14,855 nucleotides of DNA from AC-32 sp035518635 (GCA_035518635.1 DATIXI010000047.1:1-14855), one strand, 5' to 3'. Numbered from the stretch's first letter, positions 7,071 through 14,192 are shown. Program-made: numbers and translations. Notes: a model not told the origin generated them from the sequence alone.

Positions 7071-7523
7071 TCAGCGCATTGGGTGGGTCTCGGGGAAGTC
7101 GGCCAGCGCCCGCGCGACGTCGAGCGTCGAGAGCACGCCGACCGGGCGTCCTGACCGTCGCTCGACGACAACGAGGTGCGAGGCCCTGTGCTCGGCCATG
7201 AGCTCCGCGGCGCGGGCGAGATCGTCGCTGCTCGCGATCGTGAGGACCGGGCTAGCGGCGATCGACGCAGACTCCTGCTCGTCCAGGCCGCCGCGCTCGG
7301 CCGCCTGGAGCAGATCGGTGTCGGAGACGATCCCCCACCGTCCCGGCGGAAGCTCTTCTTCCCCGTGGGCGGTGACGAGGATCGCGTGCACCCGGTAGAG
7401 CGCCATCATCCGCGCAACCGCCCGGAGCGGCGTGCTCGGCGAGCACGAGATCAGGCCGGGGTGCATCGCATCGATCACCCGCAACCCGGCGAGGGTCGGG
7501 TAGGCCTCGGGCTGCTCAGCCAT
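7071..7523 (-). CDS. Two-CBS-domain protein
   Basis: A 150-residue cytoplasmic protein made almost entirely of one CBS pair: first repeat about 20-74 (MHPGLISCSPSTPLRAVARM to WGIVSDTDLLQ), second about 89-141 (AASPVLTIASSDDLARAAEL to VGVLSTLDVARAL). Both end in the usual G[IV][VL]S.xD[LV] strand-helix signature. The short loop HGEEELPPGRW (residues 53-63) expands the first repeat. AAGGAGG lies about 6 nt before ATG 7523, inside the end of the DUF1918 gene, which it overlaps by 8 nt, so the two are probably coupled. Stand-alone CBS pairs often act as adenylate sensors for a partner protein; the partner cannot be named from sequence. Confidence 0.88.
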   Translation of the reverse strand: MAEQPEAYPTLAGLRVIDAMHPGLISCSPSTPLRAVARMMALYRVHAILVTAHGEEELPPGRWGIVSDTDLLQAAERGGLDEQESASIAASPVLTIASSDDLARAAELMAEHRASHLVVVERRSGRPVGVLSTLDVARALADFPETHPMR

Positions 7524-7734
7524 CGGGCGCCTCCTTCACGGTATGCCGGACGACGACCGCGTCGCTGCCCGGCGTGAAGATGCTCTCGTGACCGTCCTCC
7601 CAGCGGACCCGGTAGTGCTCGTGCTCGCCGGTCCCGAGGACCTCGAGGATCTCTCCGGCTCTTGCGGTCTCCCCGACCTTGTGGCCGTGGATCTCGATCA
7701 GATCGCCCTTGTGTGCATGTGTCTTCTCTGCCAT
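7516..7734 (-). CDS. DUF1918 domain protein
   Basis: A 72-residue protein matching DUF1918, a small beta-rich family found mainly in actinobacteria. KGDLIEIHGHKVGE (9-22), GEILEVLG (27-34) and YRVRWEDGHESIFTPGSDA (41-59) are the conserved blocks, suggesting an SH3-like small barrel. There is no signal peptide or membrane helix. AGGAGGT lies 5 nt before ATG 7734, a strong start. It sits 14 nt after the kbl stop and overlaps the following CBS gene. The biochemical role of the family is unknown to me. Presence in this operon, between threonine catabolism and CBS proteins, is the only functional hint. Confidence 0.88.
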   Translation of the reverse strand: MAEKTHAHKGDLIEIHGHKVGETARAGEILEVLGTGEHEHYRVRWEDGHESIFTPGSDAVVVRHTVKEAPDG

Positions 7735-7748
7735 GACGTACCTCCTCT

Positions 7749-8957
7749 CTAGCCTCTCCCGATGACTCCCAGCTCGTGACCCACGCGCTCGAACACCTCG
7801 AGCGCGCGCTCGAGGTGGGCCGGCTCGAGCGCCGCCGACATCTGAACCCGTACCCGGGCAGTCCCCTCGGGAACGACCGGGAAACCGAAGCCGGTGACGA
7901 ACACGCCCTCTTCCAGCAGGCGCTCGCTGAAGCGGATCGCAAACTCCGTCTCGCCGACGATGATCGGGATGATCGCCGCCTCGCCTTCGAGCGGGCGGAA
8001 CCCGATCTCGCGCAACCGTGTGCGGAACAGCTCGGACAACCGGTGCAGCCGCTCGACGAGCTCCGGCTCCCGGCTCAGGATGCGGACCGCCTCCAGCGCG
8101 CTACAAGCGACGGTCGGCGGGAGGGCATTCGAGAACAGCTGCGGCCGCGAGCGCTGGGCGAGCATCTCGCAGACCTCGGCGCTCGCCGCGACGAAACCGC
8201 CCGCCGCGCCACCGAGCGCCTTGCCGAGCGTGCTCGTGATCACGTCGATCTCGCCGAGCAGGCCGAAGTGCTCCGCGACGCCGCGGCCGGTCGCGCCCAT
8301 CACGCCCGTCCCGTGCGAGTCGTCGACGACGGCGAGCGCAGAGTGCTCGCGGGCGAGCTCGACGATCTCAGGGAGACGCGCGAGGTCCCCTTCCATGCTG
8401 AAGACGCCGTCCGTGACGACCAGCTTGCGGGCCCCCCGCGGGCAGGAAGCGAGCGCCTCGCGGAGCTCGTCCATCGACGAGTGCCCGTAGATCACCTTGC
8501 GCCCGGGCCGCGAGAGCCGGACGGCGTCGACGATGCTCGCGTGGTTGAGCTCGTCCGACAGGATCACCGTCTCGTCGTCGGTAAGGCTGGGGATCAACGC
8601 CTCGTTCGCGTTCCAGCACGAGCAGTAGGTGAGGGCCGCTTCCGTCCCGACCAGCCTGGCCAGCTCCCGCTCGAGCTCGAGATGCGGCTCGAACGTGCCG
8701 CAGATGAAGCGGACCGAGGCGGTCCCCGCACCGTAGCGGCGCAGGCCCTCGATCCCGGCTGCGACGACCTCCGGGCGGGCGGCGAGGCCGAGGTAGTTGT
8801 TGGACGAGAGCACGAGCACCTCGCCGCGGCCGGCCATCTCCACGACCGGGCCCTGTGGGGAGCGGAGCGTGTTGAAGCGCTTCAGGGTGCCGGCGTCGCG
8901 CAGGCTGCCGAGCTCAGCGCTGAGCTGCTCGGTGAGCGTTGCGGCTGCGACGGTCAC
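7749..8957 (-). CDS. kbl: 2-amino-3-ketobutyrate CoA ligase (glycine C-acetyltransferase)
   Basis: A 402-residue PLP enzyme of the alpha-oxoamine synthase family (E. coli Kbl is 398). It cleaves 2-amino-3-ketobutyrate with CoA to glycine and acetyl-CoA, the second step of threonine degradation. Seen in order are SSNNYLGLA (51-59), the glycine-rich GAGTASVRFICGT (76-88), SDELNHASI (134-142), DGVFSMEGD (183-191), DDSHGTGVMG (212-221) and the PLP lysine Lys246 in TSTLGKALGG. The C-terminal RVRVQMSAALEPAHLE (368-383) is also typical. The GTG start at 8957 overlaps the tdh stop as GTGA, so the two are coupled, and the neighbour confirms Kbl over 8-amino-7-oxononanoate synthase. A longer in-frame reading upstream exists only as antisense through tdh and is not used. 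Confidence 0.93.
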   Translation of the reverse strand: MTVAAATLTEQLSAELGSLRDAGTLKRFNTLRSPQGPVVEMAGRGEVLVLSSNNYLGLAARPEVVAAGIEGLRRYGAGTASVRFICGTFEPHLELERELARLVGTEAALTYCSCWNANEALIPSLTDDETVILSDELNHASIVDAVRLSRPGRKVIYGHSSMDELREALASCPRGARKLVVTDGVFSMEGDLARLPEIVELAREHSALAVVDDSHGTGVMGATGRGVAEHFGLLGEIDVITSTLGKALGGAAGGFVAASAEVCEMLAQRSRPQLFSNALPPTVACSALEAVRILSREPELVERLHRLSELFRTRLREIGFRPLEGEAAIIPIIVGETEFAIRFSERLLEEGVFVTGFGFPVVPEGTARVRVQMSAALEPAHLERALEVFERVGHELGVIGRG

Positions 8958-10036
8958 GCGACCACCTGCGCCGTCTCGGCAACGGGTCGCTTCGGCACGG
9001 CTCCGGGGTAGAGCACGACCTTGCAGGCCTCGCCAGCCTCGAGCAGGCGGAACGCCGTCTCGAAGTCGCCGAGGCGCAGCTCGTGGCTGATCAGGGGCCG
9101 CAGGTCGACGACGCCGCTCTCGAGCAGCCAGCGCGTCCGGTACCAGGTCTCGAAGATCTTCCTCCCGCTGACCGCGCGCACTTCCAGGTTCTTGAAGACC
9201 AGCGTCTCGGCCACGTCGATCGCGACGGGCCGGTCCGGGATCCCGAACAGGATCACGCGCCCGCCGTTGCGGGCGATGCGAAACGCGTCGGCGACCGCCC
9301 GGCCGGAGCCGGACATCTCGAAGACGACGTCGAAGCCGAGCCCCTCGTGGTGCTCGAGGAACCACCCCGCCTCGTCGGCCACCTCGTCGACGTCGACGAC
9401 GGCGCTCGCGCCCATGCGCGTCGCCAGCTCGAGCCGGGGCCGGGTCCGATCGGCAGCGAGCACGACGGCCGCACCGGATGCCCTGGCGATCGCGATCGCG
9501 AACAGCCCGATCGGGCCGCAGCCGAGCACCGCCACCGAGCGCCCCGCGAGATCCTGCTCGCTCGTCGCGTGGACGGCGTTGCCGAACGGCTCCTGGAGGG
9601 TCGCGATCTCCGGCGGGAGCTTGGACCGGTCGTTCTGCCAGACGACGGACTCGGGGACGGCGACGTAGCGCGCGAACGCCCCGTCCCGGTCGACGCCGAG
9701 GATCTGCGCCCGCTCGCACATGTGCCGCTGACCGATGCGGCACTGGAAGCAGACGCCGCACGTGACGTGGCTCTCGGCAGAGACGTAGTCGCCCGGATCG
9801 GCCTCGCGAACGCTTTCGCCGACCTCCACGACCGTGCCGGCGAACTCGTGGCCCAGGGTGAGCGGCGGCAAAATCCGCTGCTGCGCCCATTCGTCGCAGC
9901 GCTCGATGTGGAGGTCGGTCCCGCAGATGCTCGCGGCTTCCACCTCGACGAGCACCTCGTCCGCGGCAGGCACCGGGACCGGCACCTCGGCGAGGTGGAG
10001 CCCGGACTCCCGCCCGAGCTTCCTGAGCGCGGGCAT
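8954..10036 (-). CDS. tdh: L-threonine 3-dehydrogenase (zinc MDR)
   Basis: With the ATG at 10036 this is a 360-residue medium-chain dehydrogenase that oxidises L-threonine to 2-amino-3-ketobutyrate with NAD+. Catalytic zinc ligands are Cys38 (ICGTDLHI), His63 and Glu64 (GHEFAGTVVEVG); the structural zinc site is Cys93, Cys96, Cys99 and Cys107. GCGPIG (172-177) binds NAD. FGNAVHA (151-157) and FETWYRTRWLLESGVVDLRP are Tdh-specific. With this start the cysteine and His positions equal those of E. coli Tdh, and the N-terminus MPALRKL aligns with MKALSKL. In-frame ATGs at 10045 and 10081 would add 3 or 15 residues; none has a strong Shine-Dalgarno, so the start is the weak point. Its stop overlaps kbl, giving a tdh-kbl pair. 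Confidence 0.93.
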   Translation of the reverse strand: MPALRKLGRESGLHLAEVPVPVPAADEVLVEVEAASICGTDLHIERCDEWAQQRILPPLTLGHEFAGTVVEVGESVREADPGDYVSAESHVTCGVCFQCRIGQRHMCERAQILGVDRDGAFARYVAVPESVVWQNDRSKLPPEIATLQEPFGNAVHATSEQDLAGRSVAVLGCGPIGLFAIAIARASGAAVVLAADRTRPRLELATRMGASAVVDVDEVADEAGWFLEHHEGLGFDVVFEMSGSGRAVADAFRIARNGGRVILFGIPDRPVAIDVAETLVFKNLEVRAVSGRKIFETWYRTRWLLESGVVDLRPLISHELRLGDFETAFRLLEAGEACKVVLYPGAVPKRPVAETAQVVA

Positions 10037-10098
10037 CGTCTCCATCGCCACGATCGTCCCGCCCGTGGGGGCGAGCGGCATCCGCGACGAGCCTGATT

Positions 10099-10123
10099 GC
10101 CGTTGCGGGATCCCCGCGACGGC
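10099..10123 (-). terminator. Hairpin between the site-2 protease gene and tdh
   Basis: A near-perfect inverted repeat: GCCGTTGCGGG (10099-10109), a 3-nt loop, then CCCGCGACGGC (10113-10123), giving 10 Watson-Crick pairs and one T-G position (C-A in the minus-strand RNA). It starts 7 nt after the S2P stop in the direction of transcription. No T-run follows, so it is not a canonical intrinsic terminator. It may protect or segment the mRNA, or act as a partial terminator. Confidence 0.45.
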
Positions 10124-10130
10124 GCTGAGC

Positions 10131-11240
10131 CTATGAGGAGCGAGGCTTCACGAGGAGCCGGGCCACGTCCGTGATCGAGATGAAGCCGGCGAGATGCCCG
10201 TTCTCGACCACGAGCGCCCGGTGGAGGTCGCCCCCGGCCAGCTCGCCGAACCCTTCGAGCGCGTCGTCGTCGGCATGGAGGAGCGGAACCTCCTCGCGAT
10301 CGAGCATGCAATCGGCGACCCGGCGCTGGTCCCACTCGCCTCTCGGTGTCTCGATCACGCGCCGCAGCGGAAGCACGCCGAGCGCCTCTCCGTCGCGGAC
10401 GACCGGGTACGCCGTGTACCGGGCGATGCCGGCGACCCCGTCCATGAACTCGCCGAGCGTCTGGTCGGGATCCGCCGTTACCGGGTCCGGAACCATCAGC
10501 TGACCGACCTTTAGGCCCGCGAGCGCCTCCCGCACGACGAGGTAGCGCGCCTCCGCTCCCGCTGCGCCGAGGAGGAACCAGCCGAGGAACGCGAGCCAGG
10601 CCCCGCTGAACGCGCCCTGGACGATGAACAGGAGAAGCCCGCAGGCGATCATCAGGAAGCCGAATGCCCGGCCGATGTCCGCCGCGACGACCGTGGCCCA
10701 GTGGTAGTCGTGCTTACCCGCCCAGAGGGCCGCGCGAAGAACCCGCCCCCCGTCGAGTGGAAGGGCCGGGATCAGGTTGAAGGCGAGCAGGAAGAGATTG
10801 ATGTACCCGAGCCAGGCCGCGACTCCGTTTGCCGCCCCGGGAAGGCCCGAGATCGCCGCGATGGCCACGAACACGGCGCCGAGCACGAGGGTCACGAGAG
10901 GCCCGGCGATCGCGATCCGGAACTCCGCACCGGCGCTCGGCAGCTCGCCCTTGAGCCGCGCGACCCCGCCGAACAGCCAGAGCGTGATGCCCTCGATCTC
11001 CACGCCTTCGCGCCGGGCCCGGACCGCATGGCCGAGCTCGTGCAGGAGGAGCGAGACGAAGAACAGCACCGCCGCCACGAGCGCCATCGCGATGTAGGCG
11101 CCGTTCGAGTAGCCGGGGTTCTGGCTGGGAAAGACGGCGGAGGCGAGCGACCAGACGATCAGGGCGAAGACGATCGCCCAGCTCCAGTTGACGCCGATCT
11201 CGACACCTGCGACCCGGCCGAGGGAAAAGGTCGCGTGCAC
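10131..11240 (-). CDS. M50 site-2 protease with C-terminal CBS pair (Rip3-like)
   Basis: A 369-residue integral membrane zinc protease. The first catalytic motif HELGH is at 67-71 in a hydrophobic segment, and the third zinc ligand is Asp163 in FNLIPALPLDGGR. Hydrophobic segments lie near 20-36, 48-68, 108-132, 140-160, 190-210 and 213-228. The cytoplasmic tail holds two CBS motifs (about 246-297 and 306-365). This order is that of the site-2 protease/CBS subfamily that includes mycobacterial Rip3. Such proteases cleave membrane-bound anti-sigma factors or other transmembrane substrates, with CBS domains likely tuning activity to adenylates. No anti-sigma factor gene is visible nearby. It starts at GTG 11240 (VHATFSLGRVAGVEIGVNWS, the usual N-terminus) 18 nt after the preceding gene. 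Confidence 0.92.
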   Translation of the reverse strand: MHATFSLGRVAGVEIGVNWSWAIVFALIVWSLASAVFPSQNPGYSNGAYIAMALVAAVLFFVSLLLHELGHAVRARREGVEIEGITLWLFGGVARLKGELPSAGAEFRIAIAGPLVTLVLGAVFVAIAAISGLPGAANGVAAWLGYINLFLLAFNLIPALPLDGGRVLRAALWAGKHDYHWATVVAADIGRAFGFLMIACGLLLFIVQGAFSGAWLAFLGWFLLGAAGAEARYLVVREALAGLKVGQLMVPDPVTADPDQTLGEFMDGVAGIARYTAYPVVRDGEALGVLPLRRVIETPRGEWDQRRVADCMLDREEVPLLHADDDALEGFGELAGGDLHRALVVENGHLAGFISITDVARLLVKPRSS

Positions 11241-11258
11241 GACTCCATCCTGCCCGGA

Positions 11259-11558
11259 TCAGTCGTCTTCGCGCGCGGCCGGGACGAGCCGGTAGAAGAG
11301 CGAGCGGGCCTCCCGCTCGTCCTCGGTGGTCACCGCCTGCGCCAGCCCGCGCCGGACCTGGAGAAGGGCGTGGACGAGGGAGGGCGTCGCATCCAGGTCA
11401 AGGTCGAGCCTCTGGAGGACGCAGCCGCCGGGCAGCGCGGCGCCGCCTTCTTCCCAGAACGGGCAGTCGGTCTCCCGGCACGGCTCGATCCGGCCCGCCC
11501 GGTACTGGAGGTGACACAGGCGAACGCCGTTCGACTCGACGCAGGTGACCATGTCCAT
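11259..11558 (-). CDS. Small cysteine-containing protein, possible metal-binding, unknown function
   Basis: The ATG at 11558 gives 99 residues. Cysteines sit at 6, 15, 27, 32 and 46; the core CRETDCPFWEEGGA (27-40) followed by GGCVLQRLDLD (44-54) looks like a compact metal- or cluster-binding site (C-x4-C-P-F-W then C). After it comes a leucine-rich helical tail (about 59-95, SLVHALLQVRRGLAQA onward). I recall similar CPFWE-type hypotheticals in actinobacteria but cannot name a family. A longer form from 11645 is open, but its extra codons are less GC3-biased and would use up most of the divergent promoter gap; ATG at codon 3 (11552) is another option. It is the first gene of the minus-strand run, 18 nt before the site-2 protease. 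Confidence 0.65.
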   Translation of the reverse strand: MDMVTCVESNGVRLCHLQYRAGRIEPCRETDCPFWEEGGAALPGGCVLQRLDLDLDATPSLVHALLQVRRGLAQAVTTEDEREARSLFYRLVPAAREDD

Positions 11559-11701
11559 TCGATTGTCCCGTGAGGGAGCACCCGTCACATCGGCGAATCG
11601 GGCAATCGCGGTGCGGGGAAGTACGGACGCGTAGTTCTCCCCCACCGCGATCCGCGGTTGCGCGGATGCCCCCGCACCCGTGTCTGGAACAGGATCGAGC
11701 C
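11559..11701. promoter_or_regulatory. Divergent promoter region between the S2P/tdh operon and asnA
   Basis: A 143-bp gap with less biased base use than the flanking genes. I could not pick a reliable -35/-10 pair. It contains a small hairpin (11650-11667) on the asnA side and AGGA (11691-11694) 7 nt before the asnA GTG, the likely ribosome binding site. Confidence 0.4.
11650..11667 (+). other. Small perfect inverted repeat in the asnA leader
   Basis: ATCCGCG, loop GTTG, CGCGGAT: a perfect 7-bp stem with a 4-nt loop, ending 34 nt before the asnA start. It could be a leader hairpin or an operator half-site pair. Such short GC-rich stems also arise by chance. Confidence 0.35.
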
Positions 11702-12838
11702 GTGAGCATCTCCTCCAAGGAAGCCGATCTCGCCGGTCCGGGCATCGGCGACTACGCCGAGCTCGAGCGCGTCCTGCCGGCCGACTACCGCCCGCTGCTC
11801 GCGCCGAAGGAGACGATGCAGGCCCTCTATGAGGCGAAGCGGCTGATCGAGGACCGGCTCTCCGAGGAGCTCGGGCTGACGATGGTGCAGGTGCCTCTCA
11901 TCGTCGAGGCGGCGAGCGGCGTGAACGACTACCTGGACCGCGACGGCTCACGGACCCCGGTCGGTTTCCACATCTCCAACGACCGGGACGCGCACCCGCT
12001 CGACGCCGAGGTCGTCCAGGCCGCGACGAAGTGGAAGCGGATGGCATTGCGCCAGTTCGGCATGGGCCCGGGCGAGGGCCTCCTGACGGACATGCGCGCG
12101 GTGCGCAAGGACTACTTCCTCGACCACGACCACTCGGCGTACGTCGACCAGTGGGACTGGGAGCGCGCGATCAACGAGGAGGACCGGACGCTCGACTACC
12201 TCACAGAGACTGTTCGCGCGATCTGGAGGGTCCTCAAAGAGGCCGACTCGTTCCTGCGCGAGCGTCACCCGGCGCTCGCCGATCCCCGTTACCCGGCTCT
12301 CCCCGACGAGCTCGAGTTCCTGCACGCGGAGGACATCCTCGCCGCCTACCCCGACCTGCCGCGCAAGCAGCGCGAGACGCAGATCCTCCAAGAGCACTCG
12401 GCGATCTTCATCTACGGGATCGGCTGGCCTCTCGCGGACGGCTTCCCGCACGAGCTGCGCGCCGCCGACTACGACGACTGGTCGACGGAGACGGTCTCGG
12501 CGGATGGCCGCCCGATGCACGGCCTGAACGGCGACATCCTCGTCTGGAACCCGGTCACGCGGCGCCGGCACGAGCTGATGTCCGGTGGCATTCGCGTTAC
12601 CAGGGAATCGCTCGTCAGGCAGCTCGAGCTCTCGGGGCAACTCGACTTCCTCGAGCTTCCGTACCACCAGGCGATCCTGAACGACGAGATCCCGCTTTCG
12701 ATCGGCGCGGGGATCGGGCAGTCGCGCACGATGATGCTCCTGCTCCGCAAGGCCCATCTGGGCGAGGTGAGCGTCACCGTCTGGCCACAGATCCTCAGGG
12801 ACATGTGCGAGGCCCGGAACATTCGCGTGCTCGACTGA
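11702..12838 (+). CDS. asnA: Aspartate-ammonia ligase (ammonia-dependent asparagine synthetase A)
   Basis: The GTG start at 11702 (AGGA 7 nt upstream) gives 378 residues, against 330 in E. coli AsnA; the excess is mainly a 35-40 residue N-terminal lead. AsnA makes asparagine from aspartate, ammonia and ATP and belongs to the class II aminoacyl-tRNA synthetase fold. Matching blocks are LGLTMVQVPLIVEA (57-70), AATKWKRMAL (107-116), YVDQWDWERA (147-156), DYDDWST (256-262), LNGDILVWNP (275-284) and the ATP-site SIGAGIGQSRTMMLLL (333-348). The frame stays open upstream to 11570, but that stretch is Arg/Pro-rich and overlaps the divergent promoter. It is followed 21 nt later by the Gre-factor gene. 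There is no aminoacyl-tRNA synthetase anticodon domain. Confidence 0.93.
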   Translation: MSISSKEADLAGPGIGDYAELERVLPADYRPLLAPKETMQALYEAKRLIEDRLSEELGLTMVQVPLIVEAASGVNDYLDRDGSRTPVGFHISNDRDAHPLDAEVVQAATKWKRMALRQFGMGPGEGLLTDMRAVRKDYFLDHDHSAYVDQWDWERAINEEDRTLDYLTETVRAIWRVLKEADSFLRERHPALADPRYPALPDELEFLHAEDILAAYPDLPRKQRETQILQEHSAIFIYGIGWPLADGFPHELRAADYDDWSTETVSADGRPMHGLNGDILVWNPVTRRRHELMSGGIRVTRESLVRQLELSGQLDFLELPYHQAILNDEIPLSIGAGIGQSRTMMLLLRKAHLGEVSVTVWPQILRDMCEARNIRVLD

Positions 12839-12859
12839 CACGCCCGCTAGCCTGGCGCG

Positions 12860-13315
12860 ATGCCCAACGAGAAGCCGGAGCCGCTGACGCAGGCTCAGAA
12901 GGAGCAGCTCGAAGCCGAGCTGGCCGAGCTGGAGGGCCCTCGCCGCGCCGCCATGGTCGAGGCGATCAGGACGGCCCGCGGCTTTGGCGACCTGTCGGAG
13001 AACTTCGAGTATCACGCGGCCAAGAACGAGCAGGGCCTGCTCGAACGCCGGATCACGCTGCTCCGCGACCGTCTCGGGCGCGCCGTGCTCGTGGACGAGC
13101 AGTCCGCCGTGAGTGACGTCGTCGGAATCGGCTCCAAGGTCGAGCTCGAGGACGAACAGGGCGGATGGCTGGAGGTCGAGATCTCGAGCGTGGGCGGCAT
13201 CTCGCCCGACTCACCGCTCGGCCGCGCGCTGATCGGCACGAAAGCCGGAGACGAGGTCGAGGTCGACGCCCCCAGCGGCGCCTGGCGAGCCCGCGTCATC
13301 TCGGTCGGCCGCTAG
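12860..13315 (+). CDS. greA: GreA/GreB-family transcript cleavage factor
   Basis: A 151-residue protein with the two Gre domains. The N-terminal coiled coil (about 10-78) has the tip motif GDLSENFEYHAAKNEQ (43-58), carrying Asp44 and Glu47, the acidic pair that holds Mg2+ in the RNA polymerase secondary channel. The C-terminal FKBP-like domain (about 84-151) reads VGIGSKVELED (88-98) to SPLGRALIGTKAGDEVEVDA (118-137). Gre factors stimulate cleavage of backtracked transcripts. The Phe in SENFEYHAAK is Ala in most GreA proteins. The start is ATG 12860, 21 nt after asnA, without an obvious Shine-Dalgarno. Because some actinobacteria carry Gre-like paralogues, a specialised Gre homologue cannot be excluded, though the acidic pair is intact. 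Confidence 0.9.
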   Translation: MPNEKPEPLTQAQKEQLEAELAELEGPRRAAMVEAIRTARGFGDLSENFEYHAAKNEQGLLERRITLLRDRLGRAVLVDEQSAVSDVVGIGSKVELEDEQGGWLEVEISSVGGISPDSPLGRALIGTKAGDEVEVDAPSGAWRARVISVGR

Positions 13316-13368
13316 AACCGGTAACTCTCAGGGCACAACGACGCTCGTCCAGGCAAGCGGCTGCCGTC

Positions 13369-13551
13369 TCAGAGCCTTAAGAGGCCTCTGACTAGCCCAA
13401 TCACTCCAAGAGCCGAAAGCAGACATGCGAAGGTGAGCCATCCAGACGAGAAGTCATGCTCTGCGGCCCCGAGCCAGCCGAACGCACATGTGGACGCGAT
13501 GGTCAACACAGTCACGCCGTTGAGGCCGGGTCCGTTCCCTCTCCTCAGCAT
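13369..13551 (-). CDS. Small two-helix membrane peptide, hypothetical
   Basis: A 60-residue reading frame that begins MLRRGNGPGLNGV, with hydrophobic stretches at about 12-29 (NGVTVLTIASTCAFGWLG) and 37-57 (GWLTFACLLSALGVIGLVRG), separated by the polar AAEHDFSS. The positive N-terminus and two helices resemble a small integral membrane protein, and the hydrophobic pattern is better than expected for a chance frame. Codon use is less GC3-biased than upstream genes and the Shine-Dalgarno is weak (AGG about 10 nt upstream). I do not recognise a family. It is convergent with the Gre-factor gene. A chance frame remains possible. Confidence 0.4.
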   Translation of the reverse strand: MLRRGNGPGLNGVTVLTIASTCAFGWLGAAEHDFSSGWLTFACLLSALGVIGLVRGLLRL

Positions 13552-13702
13552 CGCCTGACGCCTGAGTATGACGCTGCGTCCTCGGGTCGCTTTCCCGCAG
13601 GCTGGCTCACGCGAGGACGTTTTCGCCCAGCAAGCTGCGCGCCAAGATCCACCGGGCCCAGTCCGCAGTTCGATGTCGCCCTCAAACGACTCGCGCGAAG
13701 GC

Positions 13703-14149
13703 CTACAGGCCCGCGAGGGGTCGCGCTCCGAAAGAACAATGAATGCCTGCCGCTGCAGTGGCAGCCTTCGCTCGGAGAAGCAACACGTCGGCTGTGCGGA
13801 CGTCGCCCTTGAGCAGTAGAAACCTCGCCCGCTCCCAGTCCAACAGCGCCGGCCCGAGCCTCTCGGCCAGTCCTAGCTTTACAAGCCGGGTCGCTTCCGC
13901 ATCGATGTGCGCCACGGTGTTTGCGGTAAACCACACGCCTGGGGCGATTGCTTCGGCCTCGGCAATCTTTGCGTCATCACGCCGACAGGCCGCGTTGGCC
14001 TTCCGAACGAGCGGCGACTGCCGCGCGCCAGATCCGCTAGGTCGCTGGCGTGGGCTAGACCCGCTACAGGCCGTCGCCGCCAGAGCGACCGTCGCGAGCA
14101 ACGAAGTCAGGCGCGCGGCGCCGCTTAGTAGATACACGACTCCCCACAT
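13703..14149 (-). CDS. Putative lipoprotein, unknown function
   Basis: From ATG 14149 this is a 148-residue protein with a lipoprotein signal: hydrophobic VVYLLSGAARLTSLLATVAL and then AATAC, giving lipidated Cys28, followed by a Ser/Gly/Arg/Pro linker (29-45). The mature part starts VRKANAACRRDDAKIAEAEA (48-67) and is mostly helical, ending AKAATAAAGIHCSF; Cys55 and Cys138 could pair. I recall many actinobacterial, especially thermoleophilial, lipoproteins with a KANAxC...KIA N-terminal block and a late Cys, but cannot name the family. A TTG at 14200 would extend it by 17 residues and starts inside the direct repeat, so it is less likely. No good Shine-Dalgarno was seen for either start. Confidence 0.62.
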   Translation of the reverse strand: MWGVVYLLSGAARLTSLLATVALAATACSGSSPRQRPSGSGARQSPLVRKANAACRRDDAKIAEAEAIAPGVWFTANTVAHIDAEATRLVKLGLAERLGPALLDWERARFLLLKGDVRTADVLLLRAKAATAAAGIHCSFGARPLAGL

Positions 14150-14192
14150 GTTCCAACCACGGGCCCCGATTGTCTCAATCGATGGTTCACCG

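Noticed and set aside
6768..7171. Longer CBS-BON start at 7171 and other minus-strand frames here
   Set aside because: The extension overlaps the preceding CBS gene, is Arg/Ser-rich, and lacks the GGAGGA site that precedes ATG 7048.
8958..9890. In-frame upstream extension of kbl giving a 713-residue protein
   Set aside because: The extra 311 residues are an Arg-rich, low-complexity shadow of tdh on the same strand in another frame. The kbl GTG at 8957 overlaps the tdh stop in the usual GTGA manner and gives the normal family length.
12031..13116. Long plus-strand open frame of 361 residues across asnA and the Gre-factor gene
   Set aside because: It overlaps two clear genes in another frame and its translation is Arg/Pro/Ala-rich without any motif, as expected from high GC3 shadows.
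13369..13391. Hairpin TCAGAGCC...GGCCTCTGA as a terminator for the Gre-factor gene
   Set aside because: The stem has a bulge, no T-run follows on either strand, and it coincides with the 3' end of the possible 60-residue membrane peptide gene.
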